From assembly GCA_903813345.2 (NCBI GenBank), contig CAIIXF020000012.1:24132184-24196183 (forward strand): a DNA stretch of 64,000 nucleotides, given 5' to 3'. Below are positions 46,601 through 56,274 of this stretch, piece after piece; the first letter of the stretch is position 1; each line of letters begins with the position of its first letter. The position numbers and the translations under genes were made by a program. Below the pieces are notes generated by a model. That model made no database searches and was not told the DNA's origin. It worked only from the letters and a program-made list of their open reading frames with translations. The stretch comes from Owenia fusiformis (Eukaryota; Annelida; Polychaeta; Sabellida; Oweniidae).

Positions 46601-48498
46601 CAGTCCATGAAAATCTTATTATTGAAGCGACGGTTATGTCCGCCATTTGTTACAACGGTATCTGACTTTACCGTTGTAAGGCTATTCCAGTGTGAGATTG
46701 CAACATCTTACCTTCGATGAATTAAGAGATAATAACTAGCTATCCATCATTAAAATTGAAAAGTTATCTAAAATAGTCAGAGGGAAATATACCCTTTGAA
46801 AAGTTTGGTTTACATTCATATACACTCTTCGAGAAAGAGATGATTCTGAGAACTAGATCAGAAAAGGTATAAAAATCAAGCTACTCAATCAGAATAGTCT
46901 AGCTACAAGCCCCTGTGACCCCCCTCCCACTACTCGACTACACAGGTATGAAAACTTCTCTCACGCGTGGTCAGAATTCAGAATTGCAGTCACAGAGTTG
47001 TATACCCTCAGAATCACAACGAGGTCTATATTAATTTGTATTATTCAGAGGATAGCAATTACTTCTAGCCACAGGGTAAGTGTAATGAGAGTAGCCTATG
47101 AAGATCTAAGGTAACCAATTAGTAGCCCTCTGTCTCATTAAAGGTCTCGTGGATAGTTTGAAAATACAATTTAATCGTTCAAATCATTTAATCATTCAAA
47201 TATTACTTTCCATAACTAGGAAAATAAGTTTAGACATTTTTTAAAAACGTGATTTCTGAAAAAAGTTGTTCACCTTATACTTTTCAACTTTTCTCGCCAT
47301 TTTAGAAATAAAAGTTTAGAATTTTAGATCATCAAATACATTTACAAAATGCCTTTTTATGTACCACATTTCTGCGCTCATGAGTTAATTTCTTGTTTAT
47401 TTTTTCGACCGGTTTTCTTAATCCTTTCAACATAAAATAGGATGTATGTTATGCGTTGGTGTAAATTATTAGTAAGGTCCTTCAAAATCAACTTTTGGAA
47501 ATTAATTGAAAAGTTTCACGTATCACATTGGGTAAGACTATGATATAAATCAAAGTGGTTTAAACTTTATATGGGGCCATTTAAGTACGTGTTTCGCCAA
47601 ATGTTCGGGCTTGACGCCACTCCACTCTGATAAAGCGCACATCTTGGGATTCTAATTGTCATAATGATCTATTACATCTGTCACTATAAACTGCATGATA
47701 GAAGAGTAAAGCCTCAATTAGAACTACGGATCCCACTGGTCAGTATCAGGATACGTCGACGGGCGTTAACTTATCTCAATATGGCGGAATTGACGATTTC
47801 GAACTTTTCCGTAATCATCGATTTAAATCACCTTTCCCCGGGGGTTTAGCTTTAAATTCAGGCCATTTATAACTCCGTCGCCCAGATGATGATTACTATC
47901 TTGTGCGTGGATGCCATAATGGTTCGAAAATTTCTACCGCCTAGCGGTGTACAATACACTAGACGCGAGTAGAAATAATCTTGATCTACGTCATTAAATA
48001 TTCAAAATTCAGTCAAAGTCATGTCATATTTGAAATCTACATGTAAAGGTACATCTAAAAATATAGTTTCGAAAGCTGTTTTATAACTGTTGGAAAATGT
48101 GACTTCTAGTTCGGGGAGATTCCCAATGCTACAAAATCACAAAAATGAAATATATTTTCTTGTATCGAACAGATAACATTTTCTCTTACTGGACATATTT
48201 TAGCTTGCATAACTATTACATACATAAAGGTTATGAAAATTTAATAATTTTAGATGTAATTTAAGTTAAGGGGATCTTTCTACTACACCCGCCATGCTAT
48301 CTGACCCGAACGAGCCACTTGGTGGTGAAACTGGTAACTACCTACTCGCATCTGCGTTATTGCGGTTAACGAATTGTCATACCGTCTTGGTGCTGTGGGT
48401 CATGATGATGTCCTTGTGGATGCGAACGATGCTTCTGATGATTGCTTTGATTGTTGTGATGCGGCATGTCGTGCCCTTCTACACGTATTCTAGTAAAG
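31495..48498 (-). CDS. Secreted-type alpha-carbonic anhydrase (5' end missing)
   Basis: Exons in transcript order: 48383-48498, 42713-42757, 42195-42374, 41326-41474, 34436-34577, 34117-34274, 31495-31623 (TAG). Every junction has GT-AG borders and phases 2/1, 1/1, 1/1, 1/0, 0/1, 1/0, 0/stop, which fits exactly. The enzyme hydrates CO2 to bicarbonate. Family landmarks: [19 protein letters not shown] (proton-shuttle His64), MHLHWG (zinc ligands His94 and His96), [16 protein letters not shown] (Glu106, Glu117, zinc ligand His119), SLTTPPC (Thr199) and NFRPVQPL. Cys in WNDFC and TTPPC match the disulfide of extracellular isoforms. The chain ends NIHCTMEI with no hydrophobic tail, so no GPI or membrane anchor is visible. 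The signal-peptide exon was not found. Its introns hold several large DNA elements. Confidence 0.93.
32215..32310. repeat. Tandem GGTAACCATGGTTATGAAAG repeat
   Basis: Two and a half imperfect copies of a ~30-bp unit with the internal palindrome GGTAACCATGGTTA. It lies in the last carbonic anhydrase intron. Confidence 0.7.
32422..34062. mobile_element. 1.64-kb element with ~495-bp terminal inverted repeats
   Basis: The arms 32422 to about 32920 and about 33568 to 34062 are near-identical inverted copies. They begin CACGGGGTACCATCG and include the doubled word GGAACGTAACCGGAGC. GTAAT directly repeats at both flanks (32417-32421 and 34063-34067). The ~650-bp middle has no transposase-like ORF; the matching open frames on opposite strands merely reflect the arms. 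Non-autonomous; CAC ends plus a 5-bp duplication fit Transib-like elements, a weak assignment. Confidence 0.85.
34117..34274 (-). CDS. Carbonic anhydrase exon (SLTTPPC)
   Basis: A 158-nt exon containing [19 protein letters not shown] with Thr199, Thr200 and the second disulfide Cys. Its donor lies only 55 bp from the edge of the inserted element at 32422-34062. Confidence 0.93.
34436..34577 (-). CDS. Carbonic anhydrase exon (zinc ligand 3)
   Basis: A 142-nt exon. LHVVFKH follows AAE of the previous exon, supplying the third zinc His; [11 protein letters not shown] matches the hydrophobic pocket strand. Confidence 0.92.
38585..38788. mobile_element. hAT-like MITE
   Basis: Inverted ends (G)CAGGCCCGTAGC are followed by long G/C tracts. 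The flanks TTATAACC and CTATAACC form a nearly perfect 8-bp target duplication, as in hAT elements. Confidence 0.75.
38961..39163. mobile_element. MITE with CAGGGGCGTAGCCAG end
   Basis: The left end CAGGGGCGTAGCCAG pairs with the reversed right end CGTGGGCGTATCCAG. GATAT flanks both sides. It contains GGGGTGCGATCGCC and its reverse. A one-ended relative sits at 40583-40625. Confidence 0.6.
39494..40192 (+). repeat. Direct duplication of ~190 bp
   Basis: 39503-39685 and 40012-40192 share AAAAGCAATTTTAGACTGTT, GGTGATGTTGGTA, ACTTCCGC and AACAAAGACTAAGACAAAG. Weaker similarity links 37505-37630 and 39725-39870, so this 3-kb region has expanded by duplication. Confidence 0.75.
41326..41474 (-). 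CDS. Carbonic anhydrase exon (zinc ligands 1 and 2)
   Basis: A 149-nt exon running from [15 protein letters not shown] to GKQYAAE. MHLHWG supplies the first two zinc histidines, and GSEHTID holds the Glu that orients Thr199. Confidence 0.9.
41982..42004. repeat. Short CCTAA array
   Basis: About four tandem CCTAA units, TTAGG on the other strand. Too short to call an interstitial telomere. Confidence 0.6.
42195..42374 (-). CDS. Carbonic anhydrase exon (QSPIDI, NNGHT)
   Basis: A 180-nt exon, phase 1 at both ends. It contains WNDFC (first disulfide Cys), RQSPIDIAI and the proton-shuttle motif LKNNGHT. Confidence 0.92.
42713..42757 (-). CDS. Carbonic anhydrase exon (DWGYKG)
   Basis: A 45-nt exon, phase 1 at both ends, encoding [16 protein letters not shown] across the junctions. 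It is the start of the conserved domain. Confidence 0.85.
43579..46694. mobile_element. 3.1-kb element with CACACTGG ends and AGATT target duplication
   Basis: Inverted ends begin CACACTGGAAT(T/A)GCC and continue ACGGTAAAGTCAGAT, CCGTTGT and AAATGGCGGACATAACC. AGATT repeats at both flanks (43574-43578, 46695-46699). An extra internal inverted copy of the left subterminal region lies at 46150-46235. 46250-46690 matches the second family member at 51881-53175. Frames inside (for example 44753-45205) show no transposase motif. Confidence 0.8.
43703..44372. mobile_element. Foldback element nested in the 43.6-46.7 kb element
   Basis: Arms of ~70 bp share AAAGATTTTC, GCAGTGCTC, TCGT then AATCTACCCA, and CGGTTGGAAAA, in inverted order at 43703-43780 and 44300-44372. 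Confidence 0.65.
46700..48382. other. Carbonic anhydrase intron, no element recognised
   Basis: Ordinary AT-rich intron sequence. The frame at 47664-47849 has no family resemblance. No repeat was noticed. Confidence 0.4.
48383..48498 (-). CDS. Carbonic anhydrase His-rich linker exon
   Basis: The acceptor TTGTATTTTGCAG and donor GTATGA bound 116 nt that read open in one frame only with the phase required by the next exon. Ten of 38 residues are His ([23 protein letters not shown]). It precedes the catalytic domain as a flexible, metal-binding-like extension. Membership in this gene rests on phase match, strand and splice sites. Confidence 0.6.
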
Positions 48499-49253
48499 CT
48501 GCAAAATACAAGAATGTTATACGTCACGTTTTAGTTGCCAGATGAATTTGAACTTTTATTTCAAGATCCGTTTTATGTGGCGTTATGTGACATTATGTGA
48601 CGTTGTCCTTTGTATTATATGTGACCTCAATAGTCAATACAGTAGAGACCCTCCGAAACTTAGTGAGATGAGGTAAATTCCAAGACTTTTAAGTGAAGAA
48701 CAATATTATAAACGGTCTTTAAAGTGATTTCCAATGGGGACCCTTCATTGCCAAACTTACTGTTGTAAACTTTACATTTGTACATGGCTACAACCCTTTC
48801 ATCGGTCATCTATGACAATTAACATAATATCTAGTTGCAATTCTAACGTCAGTGTGATTAGGAAATTAATGCATTAATATGTCAACCACACTCTAATAAT
48901 CTTAATGATTAGTAGGATACTATTCTAGTATATGGATGATATCAAAAGATGATAACTACAGTCCGTCCAACTTCACGGGGGGAAATCTACCCGCCTATAT
49001 ACAACCTACTGCCGAGTAAGCCACGCTTATACCGCCAATCCAATGTTTGATAAACTACATCTCGATCAACAAAAATGGACAATAAAGGTAATATTATCAA
49101 TTCCCTTGGATGGTTAAAATCGTTACTCAGATGTTCTAGCAGGCGGAATTGGCCCAGAATTTTAGTTGAAATATATTTTTTATGTCCAAATTAAGAGATA
49201 AGTAAAACGTATGATGATTTTCGATTTGTTTTTCTCATTCGTACTCGCTTTAA

Positions 49254-49468
49254 CCCTTTCACGACGATAGGCTCCATTTGGAGCCCTATTATATACTACA
49301 TTTCAGGACGATTGGCTCCTTTTGGCACCATTATTTTTATTTCTATGCATCAATGAAATGACAATATACGTCCTGGGATATAGGTAATTTACAATTTTCC
49401 CTAAAAACTGCTCTTACTTATCCGCCACCAGTCCCATATTTTCCTCTTATATTCACGTCAGGAAAGGG
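49254..49468. mobile_element. piggyBac-like MITE
   Basis: The inverted ends CCCTTTCACGACG and, reversed, CCCTTTCCTGACG are flanked by TTAA on both sides (49250-49253, 49469-49472), the piggyBac-type target. GGCTCC(A/T)TTTGG repeats inside. Confidence 0.8.
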
Positions 49469-49889
49469 TTAATTGATAACGAGAAATACATGTAAGACAT
49501 ACTTGGGCCGGTAAATGTATGTCATGTGCATAATATATTAAGTGTCAAATTATTAGGTCAAAATAGCACTTTTGAACAGCAAAATCTTCAAATAAACGCT
49601 GTCCTAAAAGATCCGATGTTATCGGACATCGGACCCGATGTGATCGATGAGTAATATTATAAAGATCCGAAAATATCTTGAGTAAAGGATCTCAGAATCC
49701 GAACATTACTTGAGTAAAATCTGTTGAGATCCGATGACATCGTCGAGTTTATGACGTGCTGATGATGAAATGGTGTTAGGGCTACTTTTGGGAGTTTTTT
49801 AACTTTTATTTAATTGCCTTTTTTAGAAGGGTTCCTTGTCAGTAATTTTGAACCAGACTGACACAGTAGAAATTAGGCTATCAGCACTG

Positions 49890-50159
49890 GAGGATAGAAA
49901 TAGCGCGGAATTGCATTTAAATCAATTATTATCCATGTTTATAAATAAAAATGAAATGTTCCATGATCCTAATCTCCACTGGTCAATATTTTTTCATTTA
50001 AGTAGCCGTTGTACTGATATCTTTGAGGATAGGAATAGCGCGGAATTGCATTTAAATCAATTATTATCATATTCATGGATAAAAATGAATATGTTTCACG
50101 TTCCTAATCTCTACTGGTCAATCTGTCTTCATTTTAGTAACCGTTGTACTGATATCTTA
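49890..50159 (+). repeat. 135-bp tandem duplication
   Basis: Two units of 135 bp (49890-50024, 50025-50159) keep one open frame beginning EDRNSAELHLNQLLS. They differ by scattered substitutions. Whether the frame is ever translated is unknown. Confidence 0.75.
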
Positions 50160-50339
50160 TCTTAGTCAAAATTGAGAGCGAATGAGTATAACGGGTCTTT
50201 TAACTTTGCACATTTTAGATCAATCAAAATTTATAACTATTTTTCATATGTTTAACGACTTGGTAGATACAAAACAACACGTATAATATTCTAATTAAAC
50301 GTTTTTTTATTCGTGGCCTCATTCCGTTAAGAGTGATAT

Positions 50340-50699
50340 CACTGCTACCCACCTAATTACACAGACGTATCGTCGGTGTATCATGGCGGAACTTCCTCCG
50401 GGACTAGGTTTCGGTAAGATTTTTATACTTCCCGATTTACACCTACTTCTAAGTCACGTTGTGGATAATAATTTGGCTCGAAGTTAAGGAAGATAGTCTA
50501 GTTTGAGAATGTGTCGATGGTTTTAGGTTTTATATGTTAACAAAGACACAATTCACGTATTTAGTCCCTCGCTTTTCTTACACTGACGAACGACCAATAT
50601 CAGTGTAATATTGGCAATATTAATGCCGATCGTCAGTGTAAGAAAAGTTCCGCCATGATACACCGACGATACGTCTGTGTAATTAGGTGGGTAGCAGTG
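50340..50699. mobile_element. 360-bp MITE with CACTGCTACCC ends
   Basis: The perfect 55-bp inverted repeats start CACTGCTACCCACCTAATTA and include ACGTATCGTCGGTGTATCAT. GATAT repeats at both flanks (50335-50339, 50700-50704). A smaller inverted pair CTTACACTGACGA sits inside. Confidence 0.9.
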
Positions 50700-51880
50700 G
50701 ATATGGAACAATTGATTTAAATGTTTTTATATAATCACTTTGTATAACTCCTGTTCAGTGTGAGTAAATAATTCAGATTTTGAATAAAACGTGGCAACGA
50801 GGTCGAAGGACCAAAGTACGAACCAAAATCATTGGATTATGAGCATTGTCAGACAGAACTGTTTAAAAGAACTTTGTGGCACACAGACGTTGACGTATAG
50901 TGCTGCAGAAATTATTAATCATATTATTTTATATCCATACGACAGGAATATATGATGAATTAACAGGAATATTTGTGATATACGTCATGTTATTAAATGA
51001 TCACCCGAAAGAATTATTCTCTACCTCATCGGGCTCTACTCACGGTATAATCGGAATACTCAGGCGGTAGCATCGGGTCCTATAGAGTCGTACTCGTGGT
51101 ATAATCGGGTCTTTCACGTTCAACTTTCACCAGTGATTTCAATGATATGCAACGTATGACAGTGAAACAAATGTGATATATTTGCACTTATTGTATCTTT
51201 GAATCAAATGGAGTAAAGACAGCCATAAATCTTACTTATTTAAGATGTCCAACATCATTCAAATATTTAGAAGTTGAATTTAGCGATTTGATAGTAAACA
51301 TTGCATTAAGTACTCATTATTTTGCAAACATGAGTGCCTGGAACAACAACTATATCGGTTACAAACAATTCTGTGTTTTATATATTTCTCATATTGAGAA
51401 ATTCAATATATAAACAGGAATTTATTAACCCCCCCCCCCTACATTTTCAGACATCTTCGGGTCTTTGCTCTGCGGTAGGTTGTATTGAGGCGATATACTC
51501 GTATGTCAATTAATTAGAAGTATCAAATGTGACACCCGCCGACATAAAATCCGAACATGCTTCATACTTATCAACATATTTGTTATGATGTAGTTATTTA
51601 CGTTAAATGAAAAATATCACCGACACAATATAGACGGATTTTCTTTAATTAATTTTTCACTAATTAAAATATATTCCAACATTTACTAATTAGTTCTAAA
51701 TAGTTGCTAAAACCGTTTCAAACATTTTCACGTTTTATCGAATGTAGACAAATGAGTTAAGAAGATTTGATCGCTATTTGCTTTTTACTTCTATTTACAG
51801 TTGATTACTTGTTGTCTGTTGAAAGCAAAATCATTTCCCTTTAGTATGTTTTATATAGTACCCCTTCCAAACAACTTGTA

Positions 51881-53175
51881 CACAACGGAATAGCCTGACA
51901 ACGGTAAAGTCAGATACCGTTATCACAAATGGCATAACTCTTTAATCACTTGGTTCTCGTTTCATGGGGCTTTATCGTCGCTAATTCTGTGCATGTGCTC
52001 AGCTCGTGCGATGATTTATTATATGAAATCGCAATTTCTATCAAATGGGGTCGTGAATCGCCACAATATAGCGTCTTCGATATCGTCAATGACAGCGGAT
52101 TTGAAATAATTTACAAAGACAACTGCATATGGTAAGATGTGACAACGGACTATGGTGGATGTATTGCATTGGAACATAGGAAAATGATAACGTAAATAAT
52201 ATAAAATATTGGGAAAAAACTGTCAATGATAATAAAGGGAAATTAGAATTTTTGAATAATATCAAACAACGATGGGGAAAAGAACCATATTTGAATTTAA
52301 TAAAGAACGCCGAACATAGGAAATCTATGACGCGATTAAGAATAAGTGCACACAATTTAGAAATAGAGCGAGGAAGGTATACAAGACCAATAGTTCCGAG
52401 AGATCAAAGAAAATGCAAATTATGTAAAATCACCACTGGTACGGAAACTCATTTTATTTTTGAGTGCCAAAAATTGGAAAAAATGAGAAATGAATACTTT
52501 GATACGTTTAACTCGATTTGCCCAAATCTAACTGTATTGACTACCGAAGAAAAGGCTAATTATATGTTTAATGCTGAGGGTAACATGTGTATCACCTTTG
52601 CAAAATACCTTTATGAAATAATTGAAAAGAGATCAACAACTATATTATCAATATAAATATATACATGTAGGTGTAGGCTAATAGTAGTTGTTGGTATATA
52701 TCTAATGATCAGTCAATCACATTATATTGTCATTATATGCCATGTAAAATTTGCATTGTATGTTATTGTAATTGTATGTATAGTTTTAGTTTTATTTTAT
52801 CATGTTTATTTGCTGTACACTCACCCGAAAGGGATTTTAAGTACAATAAAGCATTGAATAATAACGTATATGTATACCGTTGTCAAAAATTACCACATTA
52901 TCACATTTGACCCACACCTACTGTTGTCACTTATGCAGTATCCGTTGTCCTGTGTCATATTCCGATCGGATAATTAAAGCCTTTATATCGATGGTAGAAC
53001 ATATCTAGCTATACGATTAGGAGAAAAACACTTTGAGGAATTGCAGTACCAAAGGAATTTAATCTAGTCGCTCTATTAATCATACAGTTCATGAAAAACT
53101 AATTGAAGCGACGGTTATGCCCGCCATTTGTGACAACGGTATCTGACTTAACCGCTGTCAGGCTATTCCGGTGTG
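51881..53175. mobile_element. Second member of the CACAC(T/C)GG family, split by a LINE
   Basis: The ends CACAACGGAATAGCCTGAC and, reversed, CACACCGGAATAGCCTGAC have target duplications TTGTA and TTGCA. Inner parts 51945-52135 and 52866-52990 match 46250-46520 of the 3.1-kb element. The gap between is filled by a retrotransposon fragment. Confidence 0.85.
52160..52860 (+). mobile_element. Non-LTR retrotransposon 3' end
   Basis: An open frame running to 52656 reads as the C-terminal tail of a LINE ORF2: MTRLRISAHNLEIERGRYT, followed by a zinc-finger-like CKLCK...THFIFEC. A 3' UTR follows, ending with CTCACCCGAAAGGGATTTTA and AATAAAGCATTGAATAATAA. 5'-truncated, as is usual. It inserted into an older DNA transposon. 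Confidence 0.85.
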
Positions 53176-53180
53176 TTGCA

Positions 53181-55321
53181 GTCATAATCTCCATCCATTT
53201 TCGTAGAATGAAATACTCTATTACATTCTATTAGTATTACATTCTATTCCGTATCTATGTAAACAAACAACCATGTTCTACGAAATGATCTATGCTGCGT
53301 AGGTGCAAAATAGAATACGATGGGGAAATCCAACCCCTAAAAATAGAATCTTAGCGACCAAGGGCAAATCGGCTTTAGCTATAGTAACTGATGGTGATGA
53401 AGATGGAGATGGAATGAAGGTGGAGCATTCACTCTGAATTGATGCGAAAGAGACGGCATTAAAGACTCCCATCCATTCGGATTTACCAGAGTCTCTATTT
53501 ATCTAAACGGATAGTAGAGAATGGATCCCACAATGACTCCTAAGGGCGCGTGGGTTTGATGTTAAATGTCCTCAAAAAGCGTGAATCATGATTTCAATTT
53601 GCAAATTAAATACGTCCGCCTGATATGTGCGATGTCAAGAGAACCCCGATCGGAGTTTTAATCACGTTTTTAATCAGAATGTGGGTAATATAGAGATACA
53701 CCGCGGGTTACCCTGAATCGATAAGTCACCACGCTCGTATAATCCGTAGGCAAAGGTCTCCGTTGATTCTGGCCACATCTGTCAGCATTGCGTAAAAACA
53801 CAAAATACAATAGTGTATTGATACAAAGGCTTGTATTTGCTAATGATATATATTGTTTCAATTAGTAACAAGAACCCATAATCATCTTACTCATCAACTT
53901 ACCCCGCTTGGACTGGAGACGACTATTGTTATAGGCAATGCTCGGCTGGGCACTGTCCACGTGACATCAGGTGTTCCCCGAGGGATGGTTGTTTTTTATG
54001 TAGAAGCCTAAATATATATGAGAACAGCCAACTCATTGCTTCCTTCCTGCAAGACTTCTGACATTCAAATGTTATTGAACTGACCTATAGCCAGTGTGCT
54101 ACTACAGCTCAGCCGTAGCTTGCTCCTCTGTGAATGAATTGGAATATCGAAGGCTTTTCACGAGACATGAGGCAGTATATATGATCCAAAATTCGTTGAG
54201 TGGGAGTAGGTAATAATGAATTTTATAGAATATTTCAAAAAATCATTTAACAGTTTTTTAGTTTTACAGTCAAATGCCTTGCCAACTATTACTTTGTAAT
54301 TTTGAGACAACTATTACTTTGTAATTTTGAGACGTAGGCATCTTCCGTACTGACTCTAGATAATGAGGCCAGGTGTGTTACATTCTGATCTATCAAAGCC
54401 CTTCTTTGAATTAATGCTTGTATAGTCCAAGGGATAGTAAAGGCTGACTCCCTTTAATCCAAAATTTCAAAATGCTTGTCAATGTTAAAAAAAGAAGGGA
54501 AATTGGGAAATCTTAAAATAAGTGAATAATTGAATATATAGACAGTATATAATTTCAAAGGGCCGGAACGATTATGACTTGGCCTTTTGTGAACATCGGA
54601 ATAGCTGAGGAAGGGGAAAATAGCTTTTATGTCGGTGAACTTTGCAATTTGCTTTTTCAAGGAAAAACAATTTCAACCTACCTTTTACATTTTGAAGAGG
54701 TGAATGGCCTGTAAACATAGCTTCTGTGTCCTCAAGTTACCTTAGATTTTATATTAAAATAATGATTTCGTACCGAACATTGCGTGATATTTCAATTCTA
54801 TTTTGATATCAGTCAGAATTCATCAAAAATACAAGAGGGAGAGGAAGATATACTGGTTTGTGATTGACTAATATTCATGACAATTTTACGAAGTGGTTAC
54901 CATGGCAACACATTTTGAAACAACATTTAAATGTAAAATATAGAAAACATTAACAACGTTATTTTGTTACCTTGTTCGTTCTACCTCAAATTAAGAGATG
55001 ACCTGAACTTCAACTATGGATCTTTGTGTAATAAATATTCATTGTCATTTGAATTGATATAATTGTAGACTACGTTGATTGATATTTTCACATATAGTCA
55101 AATTCTGTTATTCTACCAAAGCCTGCACTATGGGGAATATCGACAAATCAAAATTTGTCCTTTTTAGATTTTTAGATTTAGGTTTATTTATACCTCTCCA
55201 CCCAATTTAGGGTATTAGAGTCTCAAGTACAAATTACAGCAACAGTAATTGAAAATTATGTAATAAACTGATTGACTGGGAATTTGTACAAATTAGCGCG
55301 AGAATAACTAACATTACCCTA
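53181..55321. other. Stretch without recognised genes
   Basis: Apart from the candidate promoter there is a direct duplication, AACTATTACTTTGTAATTTT, at 54280-54330. The minus frame at 53290-53472 is Ser/Pro-rich and unsupported. Confidence 0.35.
53903..54022 (-). promoter_or_regulatory. Candidate TATA promoter and untranslated first exon of the carbonic anhydrase
   Basis: On the minus strand CATATATATTT (54010-54020) is followed after ~30 bp by a stretch ending in a strong donor, CAAGCGGG/GTAAGT, at 53903. Small ATG frames in it end in stops. It is upstream of and on the same strand as the carbonic anhydrase, but a 5.4-kb gap and a missing signal-peptide exon leave the link unproven. Confidence 0.25.
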
Positions 55322-56115
55322 CTATCACACCAAACTAGTTCTCACTACGTTCTCGAAAACGGGCTTCAACTGTGTACGAACGGACTGGACCTACTAAGAA
55401 CCGTTTGGGATCTATTTACAAACTTCATCGAACGTACTCGAACGGGTAGGTCCTCTAGAACTTAGACAATGCTCAAAATGTTCTCGTGGTCGTCACATTC
55501 TACAATTAGAACGAATGACAACGTACTAACGACGAGCTGGACGTACTACGAACGGGACCGTCGTACTTCAATCCTACTAGGGACGTTTTAACAACGAGTT
55601 GAACTGTCTGAGGACGTGTTGAGAACGAGGTAGAACTAATTGCAAACGTTTTTAAACTGATTAAGAACGTAGTATTTAACACTGTTTAAGAACGAGTTAG
55701 CAAAAATATAGCTATCACACCAAACAAGTTGCCACTGCGTTCTTCAAAACTGGTTTTAAACTGTGTGCGAACGGAATGAACGTAGCTGCAACTTTCTATT
55801 TACGAACTTTATGAACGTTCTCAGACGGGAATGTGATTTTAGAATTTTGAATCGATTCAAAATTCGATGGCGACCATACCGTTCTGTAATCAGGTCATGT
55901 TGACCTTCTAGACTAAGGGACGCGTTCTACTACGTTGCACACCGACGTGGTCCGACCTGAACGAACTGCGAACGAGATGGACGTATTGAAGACTGTTTAA
56001 GAACGAAGAAGCTAATTATTTCAGACATATTTCCCGATCACAGCCAGATTGAGCCCGTTTTACGACGTTTTCGTAGGACTGGTAAGAACGGGTAAGAACT
56101 AGTTTGGTGTGATAG
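55322..56115. mobile_element. Element with CTATCACACCAAACTAGTT ends
   Basis: The ends CTATCACACCAAACTAGTTC and its reverse are inverted. An internal third copy of the end lies at 55713. The body is a degenerate array of AACG/CGTT words such as GAACGGACTGGAC and ACTACGAACGGGAC, spaced ~25-35 bp. No ORF. Confidence 0.65.
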
Positions 56116-56119
56116 GGGG

Positions 56120-56220
56120 GTTAGCAAGTTGTATAAATTTAAAAAATGATCAAGTAAATATTCTGAGAGAAATAAGAAATTGAAAATAGCATGTAGAATA
56201 TTCCCATACCGGAACTCTGA
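56120..56220 (+). pseudogene. LINE reverse-transcriptase C-terminal remnant
   Basis: A short frame reads NKKLKIACRIFPYRNSEM, which matches the paralogous minus-strand remnant at 57400-57745 (KKFKIAFKNIPYRSNAM). It is truncated by the following foldback element. Confidence 0.5.
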
Positions 56221-56274
56221 GATGAGACCTCTATAGTGTTTGTACCAGCTATCGGGTGATAGCATTTGTTTGTA

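Noticed and set aside
51800-51835. Minus-strand MILLSTDN followed by GTAATC, phase 2, as a possible first coding exon of the carbonic anhydrase
   Set aside because: Too short to be a signal peptide, and a TATA-like word lies only ~20 bp before its ATG, leaving no room for a transcription start.
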